From positions 2,901,900-2,965,899 of the forward strand of contig CM049322.1 of the NCBI GenBank assembly GCA_026874595.1: a stretch of DNA of 64,000 nt, given 5' to 3'. Origin of the DNA: Sipunculus nudus. Lineage: Eukaryota; Annelida; Sipuncula; Golfingiida; Sipunculidae. How positions within the stretch are numbered: the stretch's first letter is position 1; each line of letters begins with the position of its first letter. Made by a program: the position numbers and the translations under genes. This document shows, one piece after another, positions 54,332 to 64,000 of this stretch. Below the pieces are notes generated by a model, which was not told the DNA's origin, made no database searches, and saw nothing but the letters and a program-made list of their open reading frames with translations.

Positions 54332-57300
54332 CTAGTGGCCCATGGGCCATGACGCTCAGCTGAATTCAAGGAATGTTCAACAATGAGCAAAATGACTGCC
54401 AGAGTGCAAACAAATCATGAATTTTGTGAAGAGTCCTTAGAAATGGTTTAATTGGGCTTTTGAACAGAAGACAACTTTATTTGAAGGTCTCATAAATAGA
54501 ATAAAAATGCGTACAAATTTGAAAAAAAAATACAGGTAGTGCCACCAGTTAGCAGGAACTGATGATACTCCATGCTCAGTATATATCCGATGAATCATTT
54601 CTATCAAGGCATTAGTTATTCAGATACTGGAGCTTTTGTTTGTATCAAATTTTTAATTATTCTCGGGGTTATTTACGAGCCCTATAACTCGGACAATATG
54701 GGTAACAGAGACTTAATTTCAGGTTTCCAAGGAGATTTTTCATTAGTCTCCCTGGATGTCAAGTAAGAAGATTCTAGGTTCAGCAGTTACGGTTTGTGCC
54801 ATGTTAACAGATGACCACTTCATTTGAAGGTCTCATAAATAGAGAAAAAATGCCTAAAAAATTGAAAAAAATACAGGTGGAACCACCAGTGTACAGGAAC
54901 TGATGAAACACTCCATGATCAATATGCATACTAAGTATCATGGTCATCAGTGCATTAGTTATTCAGATACTGGAGTTTTTGTATCACATTTTTAACGAGA
55001 AAACATTTGCCAAGCGACAATTTGTATCCGCCGAAGTCAGAGTGCGACAGGTGGAGTGAGGGATGGATTGAGTGGTATGTCACACCACTCCTGAATATAG
55101 TCCACTAAAACTCTGAGAAAAGGGCATTAATTTAATCTACAAAAACACCAGGCGCCACCTGTTTGGTTTATGAGAAAACTGTCCAAGACGGATTGACATG
55201 CCAAATTTCAGGCCAATACCTTGAACCATTCCTAAGATATGAGCAATTTTCACCCAAAGCAAATGTACAGATGGACACCGCAGGAAAACCATTGCAGATG
55301 GCGCCTCCAGTCTTGAGTACAACGTGGAAGAGTCCAAGATATATGGACATGCACAATTTCGGGCCAATACGGCACACCACTCCTAAGAAAAGAGCAGTAA
55401 TTTATTCTACGGAAACGGGAAGGTAAGTGGCGCCATCTGTCTGGTTTACGAGAAACTTTCCAAGATGGATGGATATGCCAAATTTCAGACCAATATCCTT
55501 AAACCACTTCGGAGATATGAGCAGTTTCCACTCAAAACACACCTACGGATAGACACTACCGGAAAATGATTGCAGATGGCACCACCAGTCTTGAGTACAA
55601 GATGGAGAAGTCCAAGATCTATGGGTATGCACCATTAAAGGCCAATAGCACCAATCACTCCTGAGAAAACAGCAGTAATTTATTCTATGGAAACGGGAAG
55701 GTAAGTGGCCCCACCTATCTGGTTTAGGAGAATATTTTCCAAGATGGATGGATATGCCAAATTTCAGACCAATACCTTGAACCACTCCTGAGATATGAAC
55801 AATTTTTACCAAAAGCAAATATACGGATGGACGCCAGGTGAAAATTATTGCAGATGGCGCCACCAGTCTTGTTTACGAGATGGAGGTGTCGAGGATCTAT
55901 GAACACGCACAATTTAACCCAATACATTGAAAAACCACTAAGAAGAACAGATGGCAAATGCACAGATGGATGCTACGCAAGAAGTATTGTAGGTGGCGCC
56001 ACCAGTCGCGATTACAAGATGGAAATATCCAAAATCTATGGACATGCAAACTGTCAGCTCAATACATGGAGCCACTCCTGAGGCATCGGCTGTTATCTAA
56101 AAGACGCCCAGATTCACACTGCACATAAAGGATTGGAGGTGGTGCCACCTGTCTTTCTTATGCATAACTACATAGGTGAGGGAACAACTTTGCCGGGATA
56201 CGGAAAGATAGATCCAAGGGTCTCAGAGGAGTTCTCCAGAAACGAACACAGTTTTTGTATCACAGTTTTAATTATTTCCGGGGTACTTACGAGCCCCATA
56301 GCACAGAGGATATGGGAAACAGAGACCAAATTTCAGTTTCCCACGAAGACTTTTCTTGGACCTCCCTAGATGTCAAGTAAAAAGATTCAAGGTCAAGTGG
56401 TTACTATTTGTACCCTGTTAACAGATGACAGCTTCTTTGAAAACCTCAAAAATAAAGAAAAAAATCGTAAAAATTGGAAAAAATGCAAGTAGCGCCACCA
56501 GTTTGCAGGAACTGATGGAGCACTCCGTGATCAATATGCCTGCAAAGAATCATGGGGATCAATGCATTAGTAATTCAAATACTGGAGCTTTTGTATCAAA
56601 TTTTTAATTGTTCTGAGAAGTACTTACTACGAAGGAAATGGGTAACACAGACCTAATTTTATGTTTTCACAGAGACTTTTCATGGACCTCCCTTGATGTC
56701 AAGTTAGAAGAATCCAGGTCCAGCGGTTAAGATTTGTGCCCTGTTAACAGATGACAGCTTCTTTGAAGATCTCAAAAATAAAGAAAAAAAATCGTAAAAA
56801 TTGGAAAAGAAATACAGGTGGCGCCACCAGTCTGCAGGAACTGTTGGAACATCCCATGATCAATATTCATGCAAAGAATTATGGTGATCAATGCAGTAGT
56901 TATTCAGATACTTGAGCTTTTGTATCAAATTTTGCATTATTCGGGGGGGGGGGGGGGTACTTTTGGCCCCATAGCTCAAAGGATATGGGGACCTAATTTC
57001 AGGTTTCCAAGGAGACTTTTCATGGGCCTCCCTGGATATCAAGTTTGAAGATTCCAGGTCCAGTGGTTAGTATTTCTGCCCTGTTAACAGATGACAGTTT
57101 AATTGCAGGTCTGAAAAAAAAGAGAAAAATATTCGTTATAACTGGAAAAATATAGGTTGCGCCACCATTCTGCAGGGAAGTGATGGAACGTCCCATGATC
57201 AATATTCATGCAAAGAATCATGGTGATCAATGCAGTAGTTATTCAGATACTTGAGCTTTTGTATCAAATTTTGCATTATTCTTGGGTATACTTCGGAGCC

Positions 57301-57513
57301 GCATAGCTCCAAGGATATGGGTAACAGAGATCTAATTTCAGGTTTCCAAGGAGATTTTTCATGGACCTCCCAGGATATCAAATGAGAAGATTTCAGATCC
57401 TGCGGTTACGATTTGTGCCCTGTTAACGGACGGCAAGACGGCCGGACGGCCTGACAGACGACGAACAAAGGGTGATCGCTAGAGCTCAGATGGCTTTCAT
57501 ACAGCTGAGCTAA
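54332..57513 (+). mobile_element. Large composite CTCAGCTGA / TCAGCTGAGC element with internal tandem units
   Basis: Starts GTGGCCCATGGGCCATGACG then CTCAGCTGAA; ends ACAGCTGAGCTAAAA. Inside are repeated units of about 300-340 bp (at about 54530, 54885, 56490, 56822 and 57150), each with GCGCCACCAGT, CAGGAACTGATGG, CATGGACCTCCCTGGAT, and CCTGTTAACAGATGACAGC. Between them lies a 1.2-kb tract (55023-56220) from the GGTGGCGCCACC family. It is flanked on both sides by CATAATGTAATAAC repeats, so it appears to have landed in that short array. No protein-coding frame. Confidence 0.65.
55023..56220 (+). repeat. Dimeric GGTGGCGCCACC-family units inside the composite element
   Basis: Left end TGTATCCGCCGAAGTCAGAG matches the left end of the 15724-16869 element. 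Palindrome-like words at about 55147, 55297, 55428, 55578, 55709, 55853, 55993 and 56138 alternate about 150/131 bp at first, then about 140-145. No matching right end is seen. Confidence 0.65.
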
Positions 57514-57515
57514 AA

Positions 57516-57600
57516 ACGACCCATAACGTAATAACGGCCCATAATGTAATAAAAAACGGCCCATATTGCATTAACCATACCCTGCACATATTGTAATAAT
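57516..57600 (+). repeat. CATAATGTAATAAC short repeats, right flank
   Basis: CGACCCATAACGTAATAACG, then GCCCATAATGTAATAA and GGCCCATATTGCATTAAC; continuation of the array at 54284-54330. Confidence 0.75.
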
Positions 57601-57857
57601 ATCGCAGGTGAGTAAAACGGCCAAAAATTTTATAATTTACACAAATAAGTTTAAGCAATTCAAATATTAATTCTATTGACACGAATGTGTAAGTGAACAT
57701 ACAAGTATGAAAAACCACTGGGTTTAAATAACGACTATCTGTTTAAAACAGTGACCAAGCTTACATGAGCGAAATATAGCCATGATTAAATTTTATCCTT
57801 TTTTTTAATCAGTGTTTATATCGGACAATAAAGTATTTAATCAGGAAAAACAGGATA

Positions 57858-57913
<56 letters not shown>

Positions 57914-58051
57914 GAACGATTCTAGTATTTTGGCGTCTGTATGAAACCCAACAAAACACGTACTGAATGTAATTTTGATTTGCTGAAAACATTTAAATAT
58001 TTCTCCTGGGAACATTTCTAGAATTTAATTTAGCGCCTGAGTCCATTAAAG

Positions 58052-58124
<73 letters not shown>

Positions 58125-58707
58125 CCAAAATGTAAATATTTAATTTATTTTCTTTTTTCTTTTAAAAAGATGAAAATTTAAATTTTAATGCGTTTTCCTC
58201 TCTGTATCATTGTGCTCTCAAAACCCCCTTAGATTTATAAATTATAAATGTATAGGTACTGCTGCAATTTGTCCTGTGTCAATCCACGGACTGACTGCCA
58301 ACGAGAAGAATTCGGGGGATCATATTATCTTATATTCTATGGTAAGAAAAACAATCAAAAGTATTTTGGTGCACATATTTGCATAGGTTAAGATGTGTTA
58401 GGTCAATATATATAAAAGAGCTTTCAACACACGTATATTTGAAGTTAAAACGTGGATGCGTCATTCGTGCGCTTCAAGAGGGACACTGATACAATTTAAT
58501 CTTTAAAAACTAATATTACGTCCGAATAACAATACAACAATTTGAAAATGCCGGTTTCTGTGTTCTAGATGTAGCGCACAGGGCTCAGGGCAGGGAGATG
58601 GTGAGTTCAAATCTCAGCCGAGGGTCGGTGAGATTTTTCATGGTCGGCCCCCATCCAGGGTGAGCGCTTTGCAAAATGGCTGTGCCCCACAGCCGTGTAT
58701 CACTCGT
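57601..58707. other. Unassigned DNA with two (TA)n runs
   Basis: TA runs at 57859-57912 and 58054-58122. A short tRNA-like stretch near 58565-58630 (GTAGCGCACAGGG... GAGTTCAAATCTC) might be a SINE head but is weak. No gene. Confidence 0.5.
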
Positions 58708-58709
58708 GA

Positions 58710-59128
58710 AGGGCAGCAAACGTCCGTCTGCGAATCCTGTGCTGTTGTCCATTGTGTTTTCTCTGCTTTTTCCATTGTTCCGACTTGCTTGTGTGTCTGC
58801 GTTGGAACCTCACCAAAGAAACTGAATTTTGAGACGACGTCCAAACAGAAGGGGCGGTTCACATGACGACATGACGGGTTCGGCTTCAGAGGTCCACAAC
58901 AATATCTTGAGTAAGAATATTAGATTTAATAAAGACATGTCTTTTTAATCGACGAATTTCAGTGATCAACCTTTTTTTATATATTTTAAAATAGTCATCG
59001 ACTTATGACTGTTAAGACCGGCTGATAACTGAGTAGTATAACAAGAGAGCACAGTTTGCTCACCAATTATGTGGTTTATGTTACCGCAGTTAAATGTTCT
59101 GTCATTCTTCAGCGATCTTCGAAATAAG

Positions 59129-59194
<66 letters not shown>

Positions 59195-59889
59195 AGCTTG
59201 AGCATTCATCTTCTGATGCATTTCTTTAATTTCAATTTTTATTCTTAAAAAATTAATTAATGCCTAGGCGAAAGCTAAATACCTGCTAAGGTCGGTCCAT
59301 GTGAATTAGAAAATATATATATATATATATATATATTACAATAATGCCTTGGTTTGTAAGTAAAGCTCCGATCCCACAGTCCCTGCTGATGTATTAGCAA
59401 AATGTGGGTGACGTATAACATAGTATTACCCCTAACAAATTTGGCCCATGTTCATTTGAGTAATATTAATTGCAACAAGTTTATTCTTACATAGGTAGGT
59501 TTACCTTGAAGACCTTGTCAGTGATGTTTTTTGCATTTGAGAACCAGAATTGGATGGGGAGTAGGGGGGGGGGGGCATTTAGTATTGTTAAAGGTATAAA
59601 TGCTAGATTGATGTGAGAAATTTATGAAAATGGTTTAAATGTATAGCAGAGGCAGATAAAAGGGGTTTCGGACGCCCGCCCCCTTCAGCCGCCGACACTT
59701 TTTTCAAGGATTTCGTTTCATTACAACATTAAGTACATTGCGCAAAAATTTAGTATGCATCGATAATATCCATGCTAAATATAAAAAAAAACCGAAGGCA
59801 TTTGTCCGTGAAACATATTTTATATTTTTATATGTGGATCTGGTTTTGTGGTGTAATATCCGTGAAGCGGTATTGTACATATGAACATA
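58710..59889 (+). repeat. Duplicon copy 2, right part
   Basis: Matches 47815-48883 (CAGCAAACGTCCGTCTNCGA, GACTGTTAAGACC, GGTCGGTCCATGTGAATTAG, GAAGCGGTATTGTACATATG). A (TA)n run at 59131-59188 is strongly expanded relative to copy 1, where the same place (near 48075) has only a few units. Confidence 0.8.
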
Positions 59890-59899
59890 AAGTACTATA

Positions 59900-59944
59900 G
59901 TATATGCGTGAAAATCACTCATGTGGCGATTTTCACGCATATAC
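59900..59944. repeat. Perfect 17-bp inverted repeat
   Basis: Arms GTATATGCGTGAAAATC (59900-59916) and GATTTTCACGCATATAC (59928-59944) with an 11-nt loop. A third, direct copy of the right arm (TTTTTTCACGCATATACACA) starts at about 60008, followed like the second by ACATACGC and ATGGAAAC. Confidence 0.9.
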
Positions 59945-60069
59945 GCACGTACGCACATACGCTGACGGACACATGGAAACATCCCAGTTTCAATATCATA
60001 TGACCGATTTTTTCACGCATATACACACATACGCATATACGCGCAAATGGAAACGCTGCTTGATCCGTT

Positions 60070-60990
60070 GCGAGGCAGTTACATTGAGGCTGATACACTG
60101 TGAGGCTGATGCACTGCGAGGCAGTTACACTGAGGCTGATACACTGTGAGACTGATACACTCTGAGGCTGATGCACTTTGAGGCTGATATACTGTTAGGC
60201 AGTTACACTGAGGCTGATATACTGTGGGGTTTATACTCTGTGAGGTTGATACACTGTGCGGCGGATACAATGTGAGGCTGATACACAGTGAGGCTGATAC
60301 ACTGTGAGACTGATACACACTGAGGCTGATACACTTTGAGGCTGAAACACTGTGATGCTGATGCACTGCAAGGCAGTTAAACTGAGGCTGACATACTGTG
60401 AGTTTGATATACTGTGAGACTGATACACAGTGAGGCTGATACACGGTGAGACTGAAACACTGTGAGATTAATACACCGGGAGACCGATACACATTGAGGT
60501 TGATACACTGTGAGGCTGATAAACTGTGAGGCTATAACACTGTGAGGCTGATACACTGTGAGATCGATACACTTTGAGGCTAATACACTATGAGGCTGAG
60601 GCACTGCGAGGCAGTTACACTGAGGGTGATACATTGTGAGGCTGATACACTGTGAGGATGATACACTGTGAGGCGGATACACTATGAGGCTGATACACTG
60701 TGAGGCTGATACACTGCGAGGCTGATGCACTGCGAGGCAGTAACACTGAGGCTGATCCACTGTGAGGCTGATATACTGTAAAGTATTAACACTGAGGCTG
60801 ATACACTGTGAGGCTGATACACTGTGAGGCTGATTCGCTGTGCGGGTGATACACTATGAGGCTGATACACTGTGAGACAGTTACACTGACGCTGATACAC
60901 TGTGAGGCATTGACACTTAGGTTGATACACTGTGAGGCTGATACACTGTGAGACTGATGCACATTGAGGCTGATACTTTAAAGTCGATAC
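60070..60990 (+). repeat. 16-bp tandem repeat, about 55 copies
   Basis: Unit GAGGCTGATACACTGT with variants GAGGCAGTTACACT and GAGGCTGATGCACTGC. The 16-bp step rotates through all three frames; the minus strand is free of stops over long stretches in several frames (60079-60492, 60377-60760, 60682-61023), giving Ser/Gln/Ile/Val-rich readings. I regard these as by-products, not genes. Confidence 0.95.
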
Positions 60991-62430
60991 ACCGGACGAG
61001 TATGTGGGAGGATTTATATTCATTTATTTATTTATTTTTTATTTATTTTGGCAAGTCTGTCTTAGAGGATTTCCACTTTTGGACATTTACATATGCATCA
61101 TATAAAACTGACTACGGAATTCGCGTCTTTAATAGTTCTTCTATGCTATTAGCCCTGGCAAATTTGTAAAACCCAAACTTGTAAATTAAGCAACAAATAA
61201 TTACAAGAACACCCGAAAACACGTTATTTATCATAAAGTATTTCACATTATTTGATAATAAGTATAACAGATACTTGTATGGCTGATCAGTACCGGCTCC
61301 AAGTTTTTTTTTAAACGGTTCATCACAATCCGGGCCGCTGATTCACTCGCATACTTGTCATTATGGAATTTCCGATTTATTCATGGGCGGATCCTGGATT
61401 TCCAAAAGGGGAGGGTCCAGTCACGAAATTTTCATAGGAAAAAGTAAAAAAGTTCCCAGATCCAGGAAGGGAGGGGTCCAGGCCGGAAAACATGGTTTGA
61501 ACTCCTGAGAAAAAGACTGTAGCGGGTCAAAAGAGGAGGTCCAGACCCATTAATTTGACCCCTTCCCCCTCTTTATCTGCCACTGATATTCATATTATTA
61601 TCTTAAAAGATAGTTACTGGGTATCAATTAAAATCAGATTTTTTTTTTCAGAACTTCGTGATCAAAGCATGCAGAATAAAAGAAAACAACTTGCACATAC
61701 CAGTGATATAATTACTTTATTTACATCCTGTATATGGAGTTATGATTATGTTTTCGATATCACCACTGATGGTAGCTTTTTAATTTGATAATGAGCAGCA
61801 GCCAGGAGATGACATTTACGTCTTCTTTATTAACAACATTTTAATAATGTTTAACTTTAATGTGTGGTGATAATATGTAGGCCTGTTCTATGTACAAATC
61901 AATAAACACACATTCTGACAGGGCAGGTATGCATAAAATCCCGGATACGTGCCAGGTGTAAAGTAAGGAATATAAAATGCAGAATCTTGCTAAAATAACA
62001 AAACTCACAAAATTCCTCCGTCAAAAAACTAGGATCGATACTACATAACATGTACGTGTTACCATGGGGATAGGCCTATATACCTGTTACCATGGGGATA
62101 TATACGCGTTTCCACGCGAATATCAGCGAACAAGCATGTACTTGGGATTTTAATTAGCGCGAATTTTTAATACACATATTACATGAACTTGGTATCGTTC
62201 ATAAGGATTTTTAGTATTTTGAGGAAATTTTAACAACCATAGGCCTACTTTGGTCCACAGGCCAATACAGTATGAAATGTTATATGCTTCCCGTGGCGGA
62301 TATAGAGGGGAGCCCCCCCCCCTTCAGCTGTAACATCTGTCATTTTATCGAGTTCTTTTCCATTTGTACGTAATATTTTTTTTTATTTTTTTATCTTTTT
62401 ATTACGGTGGCTCGTATAGGACATACAGAA
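60991..62430. other. Unassigned DNA
   Basis: GTTACCATGGGGATA occurs twice near 62058-62100. No gene or larger repeat recognised. Confidence 0.55.
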
Positions 62431-62443
62431 AATTATTTTTTAT

Positions 62444-62592
62444 CTCGTTCCCACGAGATAGTATCTCGTTCCCACGAGATAGTATCTCGTTCCCACGCGA
62501 TAATTATCTCGTTCCCACGCGATAGTATCTCGTGGCCACGCGATAATTATCTCGTTCCCACGCGATAATTATCTCGTTCCCACGCGATAATA
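62444..62592. repeat. Tandem hairpin units TATCTCGTTCCCACGNGATA
   Basis: About six units of 22-27 bp. The first units are perfect inverted repeats (TATCTCG, TTCCCA, CGAGATA); later units carry CGCGATA with the same spacer, so pairing holds with one wobble. Spacers between units are GT or ATT. Confidence 0.9.
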
Positions 62593-62928
62593 TATTTTGG
62601 ACAGTTGTCAGTACGGTAGCAGGGCAGCTGTTCCCTGGGACCACAACACAAGTAATCGAAACTTAATTGTCATCGTTCATCACTGTTAACATTCGCCAGG
62701 AATCGACAAACAGGTTCGGAACTATTTATTAACATTGTTAACTTTATTTTCATGTTTTCATTTGTTCGATAATATGTAAATTTATAAATGTAAGCCATTT
62801 TCAAGAAGCTTATGCTCGCCCATATTCGCTATTATTAGTAATAAGGTACGGTTTTATAATATAGGGGCCGCAGTATTTAACCACTGTTAACGTCTCAGTT
62901 AACATTTAAACAATTATAAATAAATATA

Positions 62929-63208
62929 TTGGTTAACTTCATATCTGAGCTGACTAAAAAATATACTTGTCGCTCCTCTTTTTGCGAAGGGTCTATGCCA
63001 AGGACCTTGATTTGCAGAATCATGTGCAGTTTTTTTGCACTCCATGACAATGTTTACGGAAAGCAGGCTGCGTTTGTTTCTATAAATAGATCTGACTTCC
63101 TTATTAGGTCTGAACGAAACACAGACCGCAGGTTACCTGAGGCTCCGTTTGTAACTAGTTCGGCCAAGGGTGCAGGCAGTTTGAAGACGCAGATATACAG
63201 AAGCAAGT
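62929..63208 (+). CDS. Weak candidate first exon, unknown protein
   Basis: An open frame begins at ATG 62929 (another ATG at 62995) and reads through C-S-F-F-A-L-H-D-N-V-Y-G-K-Q and S-I-N-R-S-D-F-L-I-R-S-E-R-N-T-D-R-R-L to a good donor A/GTGAGTGGG at about 63209. The GC content is higher than around it. No family recognised and no following exon within the window. Confidence 0.2.
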
Positions 63209-63612
63209 GAGTGGGATTTTTATTTATTTAATATGATGAATGATTTAGTATGATGAATGTTAATAGTGCAGGCACACTGTGGATCGACCATGCAGATCAA
63301 ATTACAGAAGTTTCTTGTCCTACATGCATAGTTTTTTTTTAATCTTGATTTTAGATAAATAAAAACCATTAATAATAATATTCAACAAGGCGCATGGTGT
63401 GGAGTGTACTTAAATTAAAAATAATATAACTTTACCAACATAACATAACCAAATACTTTAAATGGGCCAACCAAATACGGGAGTTGTGGTTGGGGGAATA
63501 TTCTTCGCAAGCATTATTTTTTTTTTTTTTTTTTACATCTCATTATGAGACAGCAGTTATAATTTATATTTTGTTTTCACCTCTAGGCATTTTTTCTTGA
63601 AACACCCACTTT

Positions 63613-63641
63613 TTTACAATGGATAAAAAATCCATTGTAAA
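63613..63641. repeat. Perfect 12-bp inverted repeat
   Basis: TTTACAATGGAT, AAAAA, ATCCATTGTAAA. Confidence 0.85.
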
Positions 63642-63689
63642 GATTCACATCATTATACTACTGACCATAGAAGCTTCTAACAGCACATC

Positions 63690-63860
63690 CAGGGAATCCA
63701 GTTAAAACCTTTTTTGAAACCTGAAATTTCGTCAGTGCGACCTATATTATCCAAGTTATGGGGGTTGTTTGTCCCCCAGAATATTTTAAAAATACATACT
63801 ATAATCTACCTTTATCTTGATAATTAATGCATGAATTGTATTATATATAGTTGTGAAAGA
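63690..63860 (+). mobile_element. Fragment of the CTCAGCTGA repeat family at the window edge
   Basis: GAAATTTCGTCAGTGCGACCTATAT, then CCAAGTTATGGGG and CCCCCAGAATATT, match 45505-45570 with moderate differences. No end block in the window. Confidence 0.45.
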
Positions 63861-64000
63861 AACATGGGGCAAGGTTGAGACAAAAGTTAAATGCAGACTT
63901 AAAGTTATAAAAATAATTTTATGATTACTGTTTTTTTTTTATTTGGGAAATATACATTTTAATTAATTTTCATATTTTGAGGAAATGCCTCTTGTTACTC

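Noticed and set aside
58565-58640. tRNA-like head of a SINE
   Set aside because: GAGTTCAAATCTC is only loosely like a B box and the arms do not pair well. Kept as a remark only.

Overview
This is a eukaryotic, AT-rich, intron-containing genomic window. It is packed with (TA)n microsatellites, minisatellites and short dispersed repeats. The gene family and the style of the repeats (inverted-end elements with tandem cores, and a dispersed family ending in TCAGCTGAGC) suggest a marine invertebrate, most probably a bivalve mollusc. That assignment is inference; no species is claimed.

Left part (about 4.0-27.0 kb, minus strand): one large multi-exon gene that I assembled by splice-site phase. Ten coding exons (24009-24072, 21485-21593, 19660-19730, 12347-14690, 11340-11463, 10517-10643, 8049-8167, 5862-6057, 5010-5141, 4176-4432) join in phase into 1,179 codons plus a stop. 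A likely 5' non-coding exon lies near 26918-27030 in a CpG-richer promoter area with two TGACGTCA sites. The protein order is: PWWP-like domain; about 24 Glu-Glu-Lys hexapeptide repeats; acidic linker with basic clusters; two zinc fingers; tyrosine-recombinase (phage-integrase/Crypton-like) fold; and a C-terminal Myb/SANT-like basic domain. The reading frame has one in-frame TAA (6040-6042), just before the box that holds the nucleophilic tyrosine. So either this allele or gene copy is broken, or the product is a 990-residue form without the end of the catalytic domain. Downstream, the last exon plus 3' flank is repeated in two decayed tandem copies.

The introns hold an array of 133-bp repeats (17.9-19.1 kb), an inverted-end element made of dimeric units separated by the palindrome GGTGGCGCCACC (15.7-16.9 kb), two short TTATTGCAA-ended MITE-like elements, and several copies of the TCAGCTGAGC family.

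Right part (27-64 kb): I found no convincing intact gene. It contains a broken last exon of a chymotrypsin-like serine protease (27.7-27.9 kb), a TA-flanked DNA transposon remnant (37.1-37.9 kb), a broken pogo/CENP-B-type helix-turn-helix fragment (38.4 kb), and many tandem arrays: 33 bp, 42 bp, 62 bp with higher-order structure, and 16 bp. It also has two related 1-2 kb duplicons, one split by a 4.4-kb insertion, and several strong hairpins. Two short open reading frames (33.4 kb and 62.9 kb) are the only weak gene candidates there.
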